Source of the DNA: Salipaludibacillus neizhouensis
GTDB taxonomy: Bacteria; Bacillota; Bacilli; Bacillales; Salisediminibacteriaceae
Assembly: GCF_002886185.1 (NCBI RefSeq)
Contig: NZ_KZ614146.1
Location: forward strand, 811,234-875,233
Length of the DNA: 64,000 nt
Direction: 5' to 3'
Made by a program: the position numbers and the translations under genes. This document shows positions 8,397 to 16,483 of this stretch, piece by piece; the first letter of the stretch is position 1, and each line of letters begins with the position of its first letter. The notes below the pieces were generated by a model. The model did not search any database. It worked only from the letters and a program-made list of their open reading frames with translations, and was not told where the DNA came from.

Positions 8397-9191
8397 ATGA
8401 TACATATAGTAATCGCGGGACCAAGAGGTAATATGGGAAAAGAAGCCGTAAAAATGGTAAGTGCAGAAGAGAGTTTTCAATTAACCGCTGTTGTAGACCG
8501 TCACCATGATGGTTTTCAAATGAAAGATGTAGAAGGTATGGAGCCTTTAGATGTTCCGATTTTTGAGGATATGGAGCAGTGCTTCCAACAAGTAACCTGT
8601 GACGTTCTTATAGATCTAACAAGTCCTGAAGTCGGGAAGAAACACATGCTCACAGCTTTCGACTACGGTGTGAGACCTGTAGTAGGAACAACCGGGTTCA
8701 GTGACGAAGATATCAGTCAACTTTCACAAATTGCAGAAGAGAAAAAAATAGGCGCAATTATTGCCCCTAATTTTGCAATTGGCGCTATTTTATTAATGAA
8801 GTTTTCTAAAATGGCCGCTAAATATTTACCTGATGTTGAAATTATTGAGCAGCATCATGACCGGAAATTAGATGCCCCCTCTGGGACAGCGGTAAAAACT
8901 GCTCAAATGATTTCAGAGGTTCGTGAACCAAAGAAACAAGGGCACCCTGATGAAAAGGAACAGCTAAAAGGGGCCAGAGGAGCAGAGTATGATGGAATGA
9001 GGATACACAGTGTTCGTCTGCCCGGATTAGTCGCTCACCAGGAAGTAATATTTGGTGGAGAAGGTCAATCGTTAAAGCTCCGTCACGATTCGTTTAATCG
9101 CACATCCTTCATGCCTGGTGTAAAATTAGCATGTGAAACAGTCATGGGTCTTACTGTCCTTATTTATGGATTAGATCAAATTGTTGAATAA
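8397..9191 (+). CDS. dapB: 4-hydroxy-tetrahydrodipicolinate reductase
   Basis: DapB reduces the product of DapA to tetrahydrodipicolinate in the lysine and meso-diaminopimelate pathway, using NAD(P)H, and so supplies peptidoglycan and spore dipicolinate. The N-terminal Rossmann motif is [10 protein letters not shown]. The catalytic region [15 protein letters not shown] carries the paired histidines and the lysine and PSGTA motifs that bind substrate. At 264 residues it is of normal length. The start is two bases after ypjD and 30 bases precede mgsA, within one operon. Confidence 0.97.
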   Translation: MIHIVIAGPRGNMGKEAVKMVSAEESFQLTAVVDRHHDGFQMKDVEGMEPLDVPIFEDMEQCFQQVTCDVLIDLTSPEVGKKHMLTAFDYGVRPVVGTTGFSDEDISQLSQIAEEKKIGAIIAPNFAIGAILLMKFSKMAAKYLPDVEIIEQHHDRKLDAPSGTAVKTAQMISEVREPKKQGHPDEKEQLKGARGAEYDGMRIHSVRLPGLVAHQEVIFGGEGQSLKLRHDSFNRTSFMPGVKLACETVMGLTVLIYGLDQIVE

Positions 9192-9221
9192 AAAATAGAC
9201 TGATAGAGAGGAGTAAAAACG

Positions 9222-9638
9222 ATGAATATAGCTTTTATCGCTCATGATAAAAAGAAGGATGATCTCGTTCGATTCACGATTGCTTATGAGGGAGTATTAA
9301 AATCCCATACATTATATTCAACAGGAACTACGGGTTTTAGAATTATGGAAGAGACTTCTTTGAACCTTCATCGATATAAATCAGGACCACTTGGAGGAGA
9401 TCAGCAAATTGGTGCAATGATTGCTGAAAATAAAATGGATCTAGTCATATTTTTCAAGGACCCCTTAACAGCCCAGCCACATGAACCAGATATTTCAGCA
9501 TTAATTCGACTATGTGATGTTTACAGTATTCCGCTTGCAACGAATATGGCGACAGCGGAAGTTCTCCTTTCCGGTTTGAAGAGAGGAGAATTCAAGTGGA
9601 GGGAAATTTTAAAAGAGAAAAACAGGAATGAAAACTAA
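9222..9638 (+). CDS. mgsA: Methylglyoxal synthase
   Basis: MgsA converts dihydroxyacetone phosphate to methylglyoxal and phosphate, a bypass that relieves phosphosugar stress. The 138-residue protein has the family signatures [11 protein letters not shown] at the N terminus (substrate binding His and Lys), STGTTG, and [12 protein letters not shown] with the catalytic Asp. The AGAGAGGAG site at 9206-9214 supports the ATG at 9222. Its stop overlaps the next start (TAATG). Linking methylglyoxal production with the bacillithiol genes that follow makes sense, since bacillithiol takes part in methylglyoxal detoxification. Confidence 0.97.
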   Translation: MNIAFIAHDKKKDDLVRFTIAYEGVLKSHTLYSTGTTGFRIMEETSLNLHRYKSGPLGGDQQIGAMIAENKMDLVIFFKDPLTAQPHEPDISALIRLCDVYSIPLATNMATAEVLLSGLKRGEFKWREILKEKNRNEN

Positions 9639-10354
9639 TGGAAGAAAAAATTGATTTTTTAGCAATAGGGGCTCATCCTGATGATGTAGAAATTGGGATG
9701 GGCGGTACAATTGCTAAATTTGTAAAGGCAGGTAAGCGGGGAAAAATCGTTCACTTAACGTATGCTGAATTGTCTTCCAATGGTACAGTCGAGAAACGGC
9801 AGGAAGAAGCGCGGGAAGCCTGCGGGATATTGGGAGTAGGAGAACATATTCAACTCCCATTTGCCGATAGAGGTCTTCTGGAAGCACGGATAGAGATTAT
9901 CGAAGCACTAGTTAAAATCATTCGTACTTACAAACCTAGGTTCGTGTTTGCATCTACTACGAATGATCGACACCCTGACCATGGTCACTGCGGAGTATTA
10001 GTAAAAGAAGCAGTTTTTTCGGCAGGAATTAAAAATTATTTGAGTGAGTTCTCCTTTCGTGCTCATCGTCCAAAGGCATTATATTATTATCAAATAAATG
10101 GGTTGATAAATCCAGACTTTCTGATTGATACGACGGCTTTTATAGATACCAAATTCAAAGCACTATCCTGTTTTGAGAGTCAGTTTAAAGTAACCGAAAA
10201 TGATACAGTAACAACACCACTAAATAGTGGTTATTTAGAAAGATTAAAATCTCGTGATCACTTACTCGGAGCAGAGGTTGGCATTGAGTATGCAGAAGGA
10301 TTCAACAGCGAGAAGCCGATTCTTATACATGACTTACTAGGAGATTCAATATGA
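9638..10354 (+). CDS. bshB1: Bacillithiol biosynthesis deacetylase BshB1
   Basis: BshB1 removes the acetyl group from GlcNAc-malate, the second step of bacillithiol synthesis. It belongs to the LmbE/PIG-L family of zinc deacetylases. The zinc and catalytic residues are seen in [13 protein letters not shown] near the N terminus and HPDHGHCG near residue 110. The 238-residue length is typical. Start and stop overlap the neighbours by one to four bases (mgsA and bshA), showing tight translational coupling in the operon. Confidence 0.96.
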   Translation: MEEKIDFLAIGAHPDDVEIGMGGTIAKFVKAGKRGKIVHLTYAELSSNGTVEKRQEEAREACGILGVGEHIQLPFADRGLLEARIEIIEALVKIIRTYKPRFVFASTTNDRHPDHGHCGVLVKEAVFSAGIKNYLSEFSFRAHRPKALYYYQINGLINPDFLIDTTAFIDTKFKALSCFESQFKVTENDTVTTPLNSGYLERLKSRDHLLGAEVGIEYAEGFNSEKPILIHDLLGDSI

Positions 10355-11487
10355 CTTTAAAAATAGGTATTACGTGTTATCCCACAGTAGGTGGTTCGGG
10401 CGTTGTTGCTACTGAACTGGGGAAAGCACTTGCTGAAAAAGGACACGAGATTCATTTTATTACATCAAGCATCCCTTATCGACTTGAAAACGGGGCAGCT
10501 AACATCTATTTTCACGAAGTAGAAATTAATCAATATTCTGTTTTTCGATATCCACCTTATGATATTGCTCTAGCAAGTAAAATGGCTGAAGTCATCAAAC
10601 GAGAAGGATTGGATATTTTGCATGTTCATTATGCGATTCCTCATGCAATCAGTGCTTATTTAGCAAAAGAAATGGTTAATGGGGACGTGAAGGTTGTGAC
10701 TACGCTTCATGGGACTGATATTACGGTGTTAGGACATGATCCATCATTATCTGATATGATCCGATTTGGGATAGAAAAATCAGATGTTGTCACAGCAGTA
10801 TCAAATGATCTAGCCGAACAAACAGCAACGTTATTAAATATTGGGAAAAAAATAGAAACCATCTATAATTTCATCGATAATCGTACATATTACCCTCATG
10901 ACACAACGAATATTAAAAAACAGCTTGGAATTAATGAATCAACTAAAGTAGTTGCGCACGTGTCTAATTTCAGGAAAGTAAAGCGGACACCTGATGTGGT
11001 GACGGCTTTTGCTAAAATTCAACAGGAAATTGATGCCGTCATGTTATTCATTGGGGAAGGACCTGAACTCACCATTGTTAGGCAAGAAGTGGAGAGACAA
11101 GGTTTACAAGATCGAGTACACTTCTTAGGGAACCAAAAACGGGTGGCTGAGCTGTTGTCAATTAGTGATGTGAAACTATTACTTTCGGAAAAAGAAAGCT
11201 TTGGGTTAGTGATTTTAGAAGCAATGGCCTGTGGTGTTCCTGTCATAGGAACAAACATTGGTGGTATTCCAGAAGTAATTGAGCATGGGAAAAGCGGTTT
11301 TATATGTAACCTCGGTGATCTTGAAGCAGTCTCTCGTTATGCGATTGATATCCTTCAAAACAATACGTTACAGGAAGAGATGTCAAGAGCTGCGATAGAA
11401 CGTGCTACCAAAACATTTCATCAGGAATTAATTGTTTCACAATACGAAGAAATATACAAAAAAGCTTTGCAAGGAGAGACCGAGTAA
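10351..11487 (+). CDS. bshA: N-acetyl-alpha-D-glucosaminyl L-malate synthase BshA
   Basis: BshA joins UDP-GlcNAc and L-malate in the first step of bacillithiol synthesis. It is a 378-residue GT4-family retaining glycosyltransferase. The N-terminal domain starts with [18 protein letters not shown]. The sugar-nucleotide site is in the C-terminal Rossmann domain, with [21 protein letters not shown] (the E-x7-E signature) around residue 280-300. The ATGA overlap with bshB1 and the TAATG overlap with cca place it inside one transcript. bshC is not in this window. Confidence 0.97.
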   Translation: MTLKIGITCYPTVGGSGVVATELGKALAEKGHEIHFITSSIPYRLENGAANIYFHEVEINQYSVFRYPPYDIALASKMAEVIKREGLDILHVHYAIPHAISAYLAKEMVNGDVKVVTTLHGTDITVLGHDPSLSDMIRFGIEKSDVVTAVSNDLAEQTATLLNIGKKIETIYNFIDNRTYYPHDTTNIKKQLGINESTKVVAHVSNFRKVKRTPDVVTAFAKIQQEIDAVMLFIGEGPELTIVRQEVERQGLQDRVHFLGNQKRVAELLSISDVKLLLSEKESFGLVILEAMACGVPVIGTNIGGIPEVIEHGKSGFICNLGDLEAVSRYAIDILQNNTLQEEMSRAAIERATKTFHQELIVSQYEEIYKKALQGETE

Positions 11488-12626
11488 TGTACACGTCTCA
11501 CGGTGCTTCTCATATTATTAACACATTAAAAACAGCAGGATATGATGCTTATATTGTAGGTGGTGCGGTACGAGATCAGATTATCGGACGTGCTATTCAT
11601 GATGTAGACGTAATAACGAATGCTTCAATCGACGAGATTGAAGCATCTTTTTCGAGAGTTATTAAGGTTGGTATTCAGCATGGCACGATTTTAGTTCCTG
11701 TGGCTGGAACCCTTCCAGTGGAAGTCAGTACCTATAAAGGAGATACATTAGAAGATGATCTGCGTCAAAGGGACTTTACCGTAAATGCGATGGCAATGAG
11801 CTTGACAGGTGATATGATAGATCCATTTAATGGACAGCAGGATATTAAAAATAAAGTATTACGAACAACTGCAGATCCATCTGATGTTTTTTCATCAGAT
11901 CCTTTACGTTTGTTAAGAGCATTGAGATTTGCAGTGCATCTTCAATTCAAAATATCTGAGCACACGCAAAGAATGATGAATGACCTATACCCGCTCATAC
12001 ATCAATCAGCAGTTGAAAGAGTTGCGATGGAAATGGAAAAGCTTAGTCAGGTTAGCCTTACCAATCAGGACTGGGATTTTCTATTAAATCAGAAAGTATT
12101 TCAAGAGCTCCCATATCTTTTTAAACATAGGGAAATCCAGTACCAACTGAAATCTCCAGCACACATGGCTAAACTGACAGATGACCTTGCTTGGTGGAGT
12201 GTTGCCCTTTACCAAAAAGAAATAGAAATTGTTAAAGACGGGTTACGGTACTATAAACTTTCCAATGCGCTCTCCAAAGATGTTAGGTTTATTCATGAGT
12301 TAGTAGGCATTTTTTTAGAATCCAGTTGGACAAGCAAAGATCTTTACATATTAGGCACAGAGCGTCTGCACGTTTCGCTTATACTTATAAACTATTTATC
12401 AGAATGCACAGTGCATAGTACCTTTTGGTTAATGCATTATAATAACCTTCCAATCAAGCATAGGAAAGACCTGGATGTGTCAGGCAAGGAATTAATACAG
12501 GAGTTCCCTGAATGGAAAGGAAGCGAGATTGGCGAAAGGATCAGGGCAGTTGAGACAGCTGTGTTGGAAGCAGTGATTCCAAATGATAAAGCAGAAATTT
12601 ATCAATGGTTAAGAAAGGAGACTTAA
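11487..12626 (+). CDS. cca: CCA-adding tRNA nucleotidyltransferase
   Basis: This enzyme adds or repairs the 3'-CCA end of tRNAs. It is a class II nucleotidyltransferase of 379 residues, slightly shorter than the B. subtilis enzyme (about 397). The head domain has YIVGGAVRDQIIGR and the metal-binding pair Asp-Val-Asp in HDVDVITN. RQRDFTVNAMAM is the sugar-recognition and neck motif. The C-terminal half is less conserved and ends in an acidic helix. The gene overlaps bshA by one base and the birA start by one base. Confidence 0.96.
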   Translation: MYTSHGASHIINTLKTAGYDAYIVGGAVRDQIIGRAIHDVDVITNASIDEIEASFSRVIKVGIQHGTILVPVAGTLPVEVSTYKGDTLEDDLRQRDFTVNAMAMSLTGDMIDPFNGQQDIKNKVLRTTADPSDVFSSDPLRLLRALRFAVHLQFKISEHTQRMMNDLYPLIHQSAVERVAMEMEKLSQVSLTNQDWDFLLNQKVFQELPYLFKHREIQYQLKSPAHMAKLTDDLAWWSVALYQKEIEIVKDGLRYYKLSNALSKDVRFIHELVGIFLESSWTSKDLYILGTERLHVSLILINYLSECTVHSTFWLMHYNNLPIKHRKDLDVSGKELIQEFPEWKGSEIGERIRAVETAVLEAVIPNDKAEIYQWLRKET

Positions 12627-13594
12627 TGATGAAATCTAAATTAGTGCAATTATTGCGGGAGAATCAAGGTTTTTTTCTGTCGGGGGAAAAAATTAGTATA
12701 GAACTCAATTGCAGTCGTACAGCTGTTTGGAAGCATGTTAATGCATTAAGAAAAGAAGGATACGTGATCGAAGCTGTATCTAATAAAGGATACCAACTCA
12801 TGCAAAATGAAGACCTTTTAAGTAAACATGCGATTTTATCTAGAGTAAAAGATAATCCATTGTTTCACCACATCGCCTTTTATGATTCCGTCACTTCTAC
12901 AAATACGATCGCACATAAGCTCATAAATGAAGACGTGAAAGAAGGGGTTGTCGTTGTAGCAGATGAGCAAACTGCAGGAAAAGGGCGCCTTGGAAGGAAG
13001 TGGGCATCCCCGAAAAGATCGGCAATAGCGATGAGTATTATTTTGAAGCCAAAGTTGGATTTTCGCCAGGCACCACAGCTGACACTGGTGGCGGCTGTGG
13101 CAGTTACAAGAGCAGTAAAAATAGTAACAGGTTTAGAACTGGAAATAAAATGGCCGAATGATTTATTAATTAAAGGAAAAAAAGTTTGTGGTATCTTAAC
13201 TGAAATGCAGGCGGATTCTGACCGTATTCAGTCGATTATTATTGGTATTGGACTTAATGTGAACCAACAGCATTTTTCAGAAGAACTAGTTGATCTGGCT
13301 ACGTCTCTGCAGAAAGAGGGAGATCGTGTTTTTGATCGTGCGGAGTTAATCGCAGCAATATTAAAAGAATTTACTTGGTTATATGAAACGTATATAACAA
13401 AAGGATTCAGCTTTATTAAGCCTTTATGGGAAGCACATGAAATAACGATCGGTAAAGAAGTAGTGGCAAGGTCTGCTTCAAATACGAAAACTGGCATAGC
13501 TATCGGAATTGATGAGGAAGGGGTTCTGTTGTTGCAAGACGACGACCAAGATGTTCATCGAATTTATTCTGCAGATATCTCTTTTGAGAATTAA
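12626..13594 (+). CDS. birA: Biotin operon repressor / biotin-protein ligase
   Basis: BirA activates biotin to biotinyl-AMP, attaches it to acceptor proteins such as acetyl-CoA carboxylase, and, with biotinyl-AMP bound, represses biotin genes. A winged-helix domain (residues 1-65, SCSRTAVWKHVNALRKEGY) precedes the ligase domain, so it is the bifunctional type. Ligase motifs are GKGRLGRKWASP (nucleotide loop), KWPNDLLI and GIGLNVN. ATGs at 12626 and 12629 are both possible; AAAGGAG at 12614-12620 fits either. It is the last gene of the ypjD-birA operon. Confidence 0.96.
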   Translation: MMKSKLVQLLRENQGFFLSGEKISIELNCSRTAVWKHVNALRKEGYVIEAVSNKGYQLMQNEDLLSKHAILSRVKDNPLFHHIAFYDSVTSTNTIAHKLINEDVKEGVVVVADEQTAGKGRLGRKWASPKRSAIAMSIILKPKLDFRQAPQLTLVAAVAVTRAVKIVTGLELEIKWPNDLLIKGKKVCGILTEMQADSDRIQSIIIGIGLNVNQQHFSEELVDLATSLQKEGDRVFDRAELIAAILKEFTWLYETYITKGFSFIKPLWEAHEITIGKEVVARSASNTKTGIAIGIDEEGVLLLQDDDQDVHRIYSADISFEN

Positions 13595-13860
13595 TCTACA
13601 CACATAATGATACTTTTTTTGTTATACTTACAGTGGACAGTATCCAATGGAACTGTACCTTAAATATCTTTGCAATGTAGATTTTATAATAGTCTGCCTT
13701 GATCCAAATACGGACAGGGACAGAGGGTAGAGCTTCGAAACTTACTGGTTGCCGATGTGATGAGATTTGTCTGATCGTTATTGGTTACCGTTTTATTTGA
13801 GTAGGCTTTCGAATGACGATGATAATTCAACCTTCTTCCCTTGAAGAGGGTTTTTTGTAT
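13595..13860 (+). ncRNA. Structured non-coding segment ending in a terminator (candidate sRNA or leader)
   Basis: No gene fits the 473-base gap between birA and panB. This first half can form ordered structure. TTCGAAA and TACT near 13735-13747 pair with AGTA and TTTCGAA near 13800-13813. Inside, GGTTGCC pairs with GGTTACC (one mismatch) and ATGAGA with TCTGAT (one mismatch). An upstream hairpin pairs GGACAGT with ACTGTACC near 13635-13660. TATAAT occurs at about 13686. The segment ends in a terminator at 13829-13857. I cannot assign it to a known RNA class; it could be a small RNA, an attenuator for panBCD, or the birA 3' end. Confidence 0.4.
13829..13857 (+). terminator. Terminator or attenuator upstream of panB
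   Basis: AACCTTCT pairs with AGAGGGTT (8 bp, one G-T) and six T follow. It lies about 210 bases before panB. Confidence 0.65.
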
Positions 13861-13884
13861 GCTAAAAACCTCTTTTTTCGGAGA

Positions 13885-13995
13885 AAAGAAGATGCAAAAG
13901 GTGTGGTGACGCCAGTGTGGGAAAGTAATGACGCAAGCCTCACAGGGTCGATGGAGGCGCTAAAGCACTGCCCGTGTATACAAACCGCCTAGAGT
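13885..13995 (+). promoter_or_regulatory. Structured panB leader, candidate pan RNA motif
   Basis: This G/C-rich island in A/T-rich surroundings lies in the presumed 5' UTR of panBCD. It contains two TGACGC elements (about 13907 and 13929), each near a possible short stem, and a GGAGGCGC...GCACTGCCC segment. The pan RNA motif is described as tandem small stem-loops with bulged adenosines upstream of pan genes in Bacillus, so position and tandem form agree. I could not fold it or match it to the consensus, so the class is a guess. Confidence 0.35.
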
Positions 13996-14067
13996 GAATT
14001 TATTTACTGATGTTTTAATCAAAACGAACATTAAGATAAACTAAACCATTATTGAAAGGGGCGTACG

Positions 14068-14901
14068 ATGAAAACAACAGCTGACTTTAAAAAAATGAAG
14101 CAGGAAAAAGAACCAATCGTAATGGTAACGGCTTACGATGCACCAAGTGCAATACTGGCAGAAAAAGCGGGAGTGGACACGATCCTAGTTGGAGATTCAT
14201 TGGGGATGGTAGTTCTGGGATATGATTCGACATTGCCTGTCACGGTGGATGATATGGTCCATCATACGAAAGCAGTGAAAAGAGGAGCCAAAGACACATT
14301 TATTATTACTGATTTGCCATTCCTCAGCTATCACGCGTCAATAGAAGAAACATTTTCCAGTGCGAGACGGTTGATGCAGGATGCTCAAGCTCATGCTGTG
14401 AAAATGGAAGGGAATGGGCCGGTGTTTGAAAAAGCAGAGAAACTTATTCAAGCCGGAGTTCCTGTTGTCTGTCATTTAGGCTTAACGCCTCAAATGGTCG
14501 GGGTTTTAGGTGGTTACAAAGTACAAGGTAAAAAGCAAGGTGAGGCAGAACAGTTACTTAAAGATGCAAAAAGAACGGAAGAAATTGGAGCTTCGATGCT
14601 TGTATTGGAATGTGTTCCGGAAGGGTTAGTAAAAGAAATTACGGCTAGTCTCACGATTCCAGTAATAGGTATTGGGGCTGGAAGGTATACAGATGGTCAA
14701 GTATTAGTTTTTCATGATGTAGTAGGGTACCACTCAGGGCATGTACCAAAATTCGTCAAACAATATGCGAGTATAAAAGATACAATTTATGCTTCATTAA
14801 CAGACTATACGACTGAAGTTAAAGCCCTGGATTTCCCAGAAAAAAAACATGTCTTCCAGCCAGTAGATGAAGAAGCAATCTCTCTTTACGGAAGGAAATA
14901 A
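14068..14901 (+). CDS. panB: 3-methyl-2-oxobutanoate hydroxymethyltransferase
   Basis: PanB transfers a hydroxymethyl group from 5,10-methylene-tetrahydrofolate to alpha-ketoisovalerate, giving ketopantoate, the first step of pantothenate synthesis. The 277-residue TIM-barrel protein has the metal and substrate motifs [26 protein letters not shown] and the PVIGIGAG signature late in the chain. GAAAGGGG precedes the ATG. panC begins five bases after the stop. The long structured leader upstream suggests regulation at the RNA level. Confidence 0.98.
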   Translation: MKTTADFKKMKQEKEPIVMVTAYDAPSAILAEKAGVDTILVGDSLGMVVLGYDSTLPVTVDDMVHHTKAVKRGAKDTFIITDLPFLSYHASIEETFSSARRLMQDAQAHAVKMEGNGPVFEKAEKLIQAGVPVVCHLGLTPQMVGVLGGYKVQGKKQGEAEQLLKDAKRTEEIGASMLVLECVPEGLVKEITASLTIPVIGIGAGRYTDGQVLVFHDVVGYHSGHVPKFVKQYASIKDTIYASLTDYTTEVKALDFPEKKHVFQPVDEEAISLYGRK

Positions 14902-14905
14902 TTCA

Positions 14906-15760
14906 ATGATAGAAATGAAGACACGTCAAGAATTGACAACATGGATAAAAAAGCAAAAGCAATTAGGGTCTACCATTGGATTTGTTCCAACGATGGGCTT
15001 TTTGCATGAAGGACATTTATCACTAGTCGAACAGGCAAAAAAGAAAGCGGATATTGTCGTGATGAGTATATTTGTAAATCCTTTGCAATTTGGGGAAGGG
15101 GAAGATTATGAGTCTTACCCCCGTGATCATGATCGTGATAAAGAGTTAGCAGATTCTCACGGAGTTGACGTCTTATTTAGTCCCGGTGTTGAGGAAATGT
15201 ATCCAAGGCCGATGAGTACGACATTAGTGGTTCATGAAGGAACGGATGTGCTTTGTGGCCAAAGCAGACCTGGTCATTTTAACGGCGTGGCTACTGTTGT
15301 GTTGAAGTTACTGCAAATAACCTCGGCTGATTATGCTTATTTTGGATTGAAGGATGCACAGCAAGTTGCAATTATTCAACGGATGGTGGAAGACTTTCAT
15401 CTAGCAACGGAGATAATTCCAATTGATATTGTCCGGGAAAGCGACGGATTAGCTAAAAGCTCAAGAAATGTTAACTTAAACCTGGAGGAAAGACAGGAAG
15501 CACCTGAAATTTATTCATGTTTAAAAGATGCAAGCCGAAAAACACAAAATGGAGATTTTACCAACAGTACTGACTTGGAAGACTGGGTTCGTTTACAGCT
15601 GCAGAAGAAATTGACAGGGAAAATAGACTATGTACAAGTGCTTGAATTTCCATCATTAAAAGCGCCGAAGCAACTAGAGGGAAAAATACTTTTGGCGACA
15701 GCCGTTTATTATAAACGTGCAAGACTGATAGACAATATTGTGATTGAGATAAAGGGATAG
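14906..15760 (+). CDS. panC: Pantothenate synthetase
   Basis: PanC condenses pantoate with beta-alanine using ATP. The frame is open upstream into panB (from 14867), but the ATG at 14906 follows GGAAGGAA at eight bases and gives a 284-residue protein starting MIEMKTRQEL, like its homologues. Nucleotidyltransferase motifs are FVPTMGFLHEGHLSL (HxGH class), SIFVNPLQFG, YFGLKDAQQ and LAKSSRN. It lies between panB and panD, with an 18-base gap to panD. Confidence 0.97.
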   Translation: MIEMKTRQELTTWIKKQKQLGSTIGFVPTMGFLHEGHLSLVEQAKKKADIVVMSIFVNPLQFGEGEDYESYPRDHDRDKELADSHGVDVLFSPGVEEMYPRPMSTTLVVHEGTDVLCGQSRPGHFNGVATVVLKLLQITSADYAYFGLKDAQQVAIIQRMVEDFHLATEIIPIDIVRESDGLAKSSRNVNLNLEERQEAPEIYSCLKDASRKTQNGDFTNSTDLEDWVRLQLQKKLTGKIDYVQVLEFPSLKAPKQLEGKILLATAVYYKRARLIDNIVIEIKG

Positions 15761-15778
15761 ACTAAGGGGGAGTTTTGA

Positions 15779-16162
15779 TTGTTTAGAGAAATGATGAGTG
15801 GGAAATTACATCGAGCTACCGTTACAGAGGCTAATTTAAATTATGTCGGAAGTATTACAATAGACCAAGATTTATTAGATGCCGTGGGGATGCTGGAAAA
15901 TGAAAAAGTACAAGTAGTCAACAATAATAATGGAGCAAGGCTGGAAACCTATATAATCTCTGGGGTCAGAGGGTCAAAAACAATTTGCCTGAATGGAGCT
16001 GCGGCAAGACTCGTTCAGCCAAATGATAAAGTTATTATTATTTCTTATAAATACCTTGATGAAGCAGAATGTATGAATCACACACCTAAAGTAGCTATAT
16101 TGAATGATACAAATGATATTATTGAAATGATGGGCACGGAGCCAGCAGCAACGATTAAATAG
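15779..16162 (+). CDS. panD: Aspartate 1-decarboxylase proenzyme
   Basis: PanD makes beta-alanine from aspartate. It is a pyruvoyl enzyme produced by self-cleavage between Gly24 and Ser25, visible here in NYVGSITID; Ser25 becomes the pyruvoyl group. The start is TTG at 15779, supported by AAGGGGGAG and by agreement of [16 protein letters not shown] with known PanD N termini. The 127-residue length is standard. It closes the panBCD operon and is followed by a good terminator. Confidence 0.97.
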   Translation: MFREMMSGKLHRATVTEANLNYVGSITIDQDLLDAVGMLENEKVQVVNNNNGARLETYIISGVRGSKTICLNGAAARLVQPNDKVIIISYKYLDEAECMNHTPKVAILNDTNDIIEMMGTEPAATIK

Positions 16163-16167
16163 GATTC

Positions 16168-16200
16168 AAAAAACTCCTTTCTTTGAGAAAGGAGTTTTTA
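16168..16200 (+). terminator. Terminator of panBCD
   Basis: AAAAACTCCTTTC pairs with GAAAGGAGTTTTT around a TTTGA loop, ending in a T run. Confidence 0.9.
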
Positions 16201-16314
16201 TGCCATACTTAATACTGGCAGCACTAAACGGAATGCACAGGTGCTTCTGGATTTTAATTTAAATATAATTTATTTCAAGAAACTAGCATACACATGCTAC
16301 AATGGATAATGACC

Positions 16315-16455
16315 TTCGTTTAAGAATTTATATAATTGACAGCTATCTTTACGCCACAAGCATCAAGGGAAGTTCGCCCTTGATGCTTAAATGATGGTGG
16401 CTTTAAAGATCACGCTGTATTTAATAAAAGACGCTACGCGTTCTTCTTAAACGAA
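16315..16455 (+). repeat. Dispersed structured repeat, copy 1 (short form)
   Basis: This complete copy is bounded by a perfect 12-bp inverted repeat: TTCGTTTAAGAA at 16315-16326 and TTCTTAAACGAA at 16444-16455. Internal pairings are ACAGC with GCTGT, ATCTTTA with TAAAGAT, GCCAC with GTGGC, and the core arm AAGCATCAAGGG with CCCTTGATGCTT. The tail hairpin is ACGC-TAC-GCGT. It lies between panD and dinG, ending 28 bases before the dinG start. Confidence 0.85.
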
Positions 16456-16483
16456 TGAGATATTATTGAAGGAAGGTAATGCT

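Noticed and set aside
13885-13990. Possible c-di-GMP-I (GEMM) riboswitch, because of TGACGCAAGCC and CACAGGGTC
   Set aside because: The elements are in the wrong order and the GGCAAACC and receptor stem of GEMM are missing.
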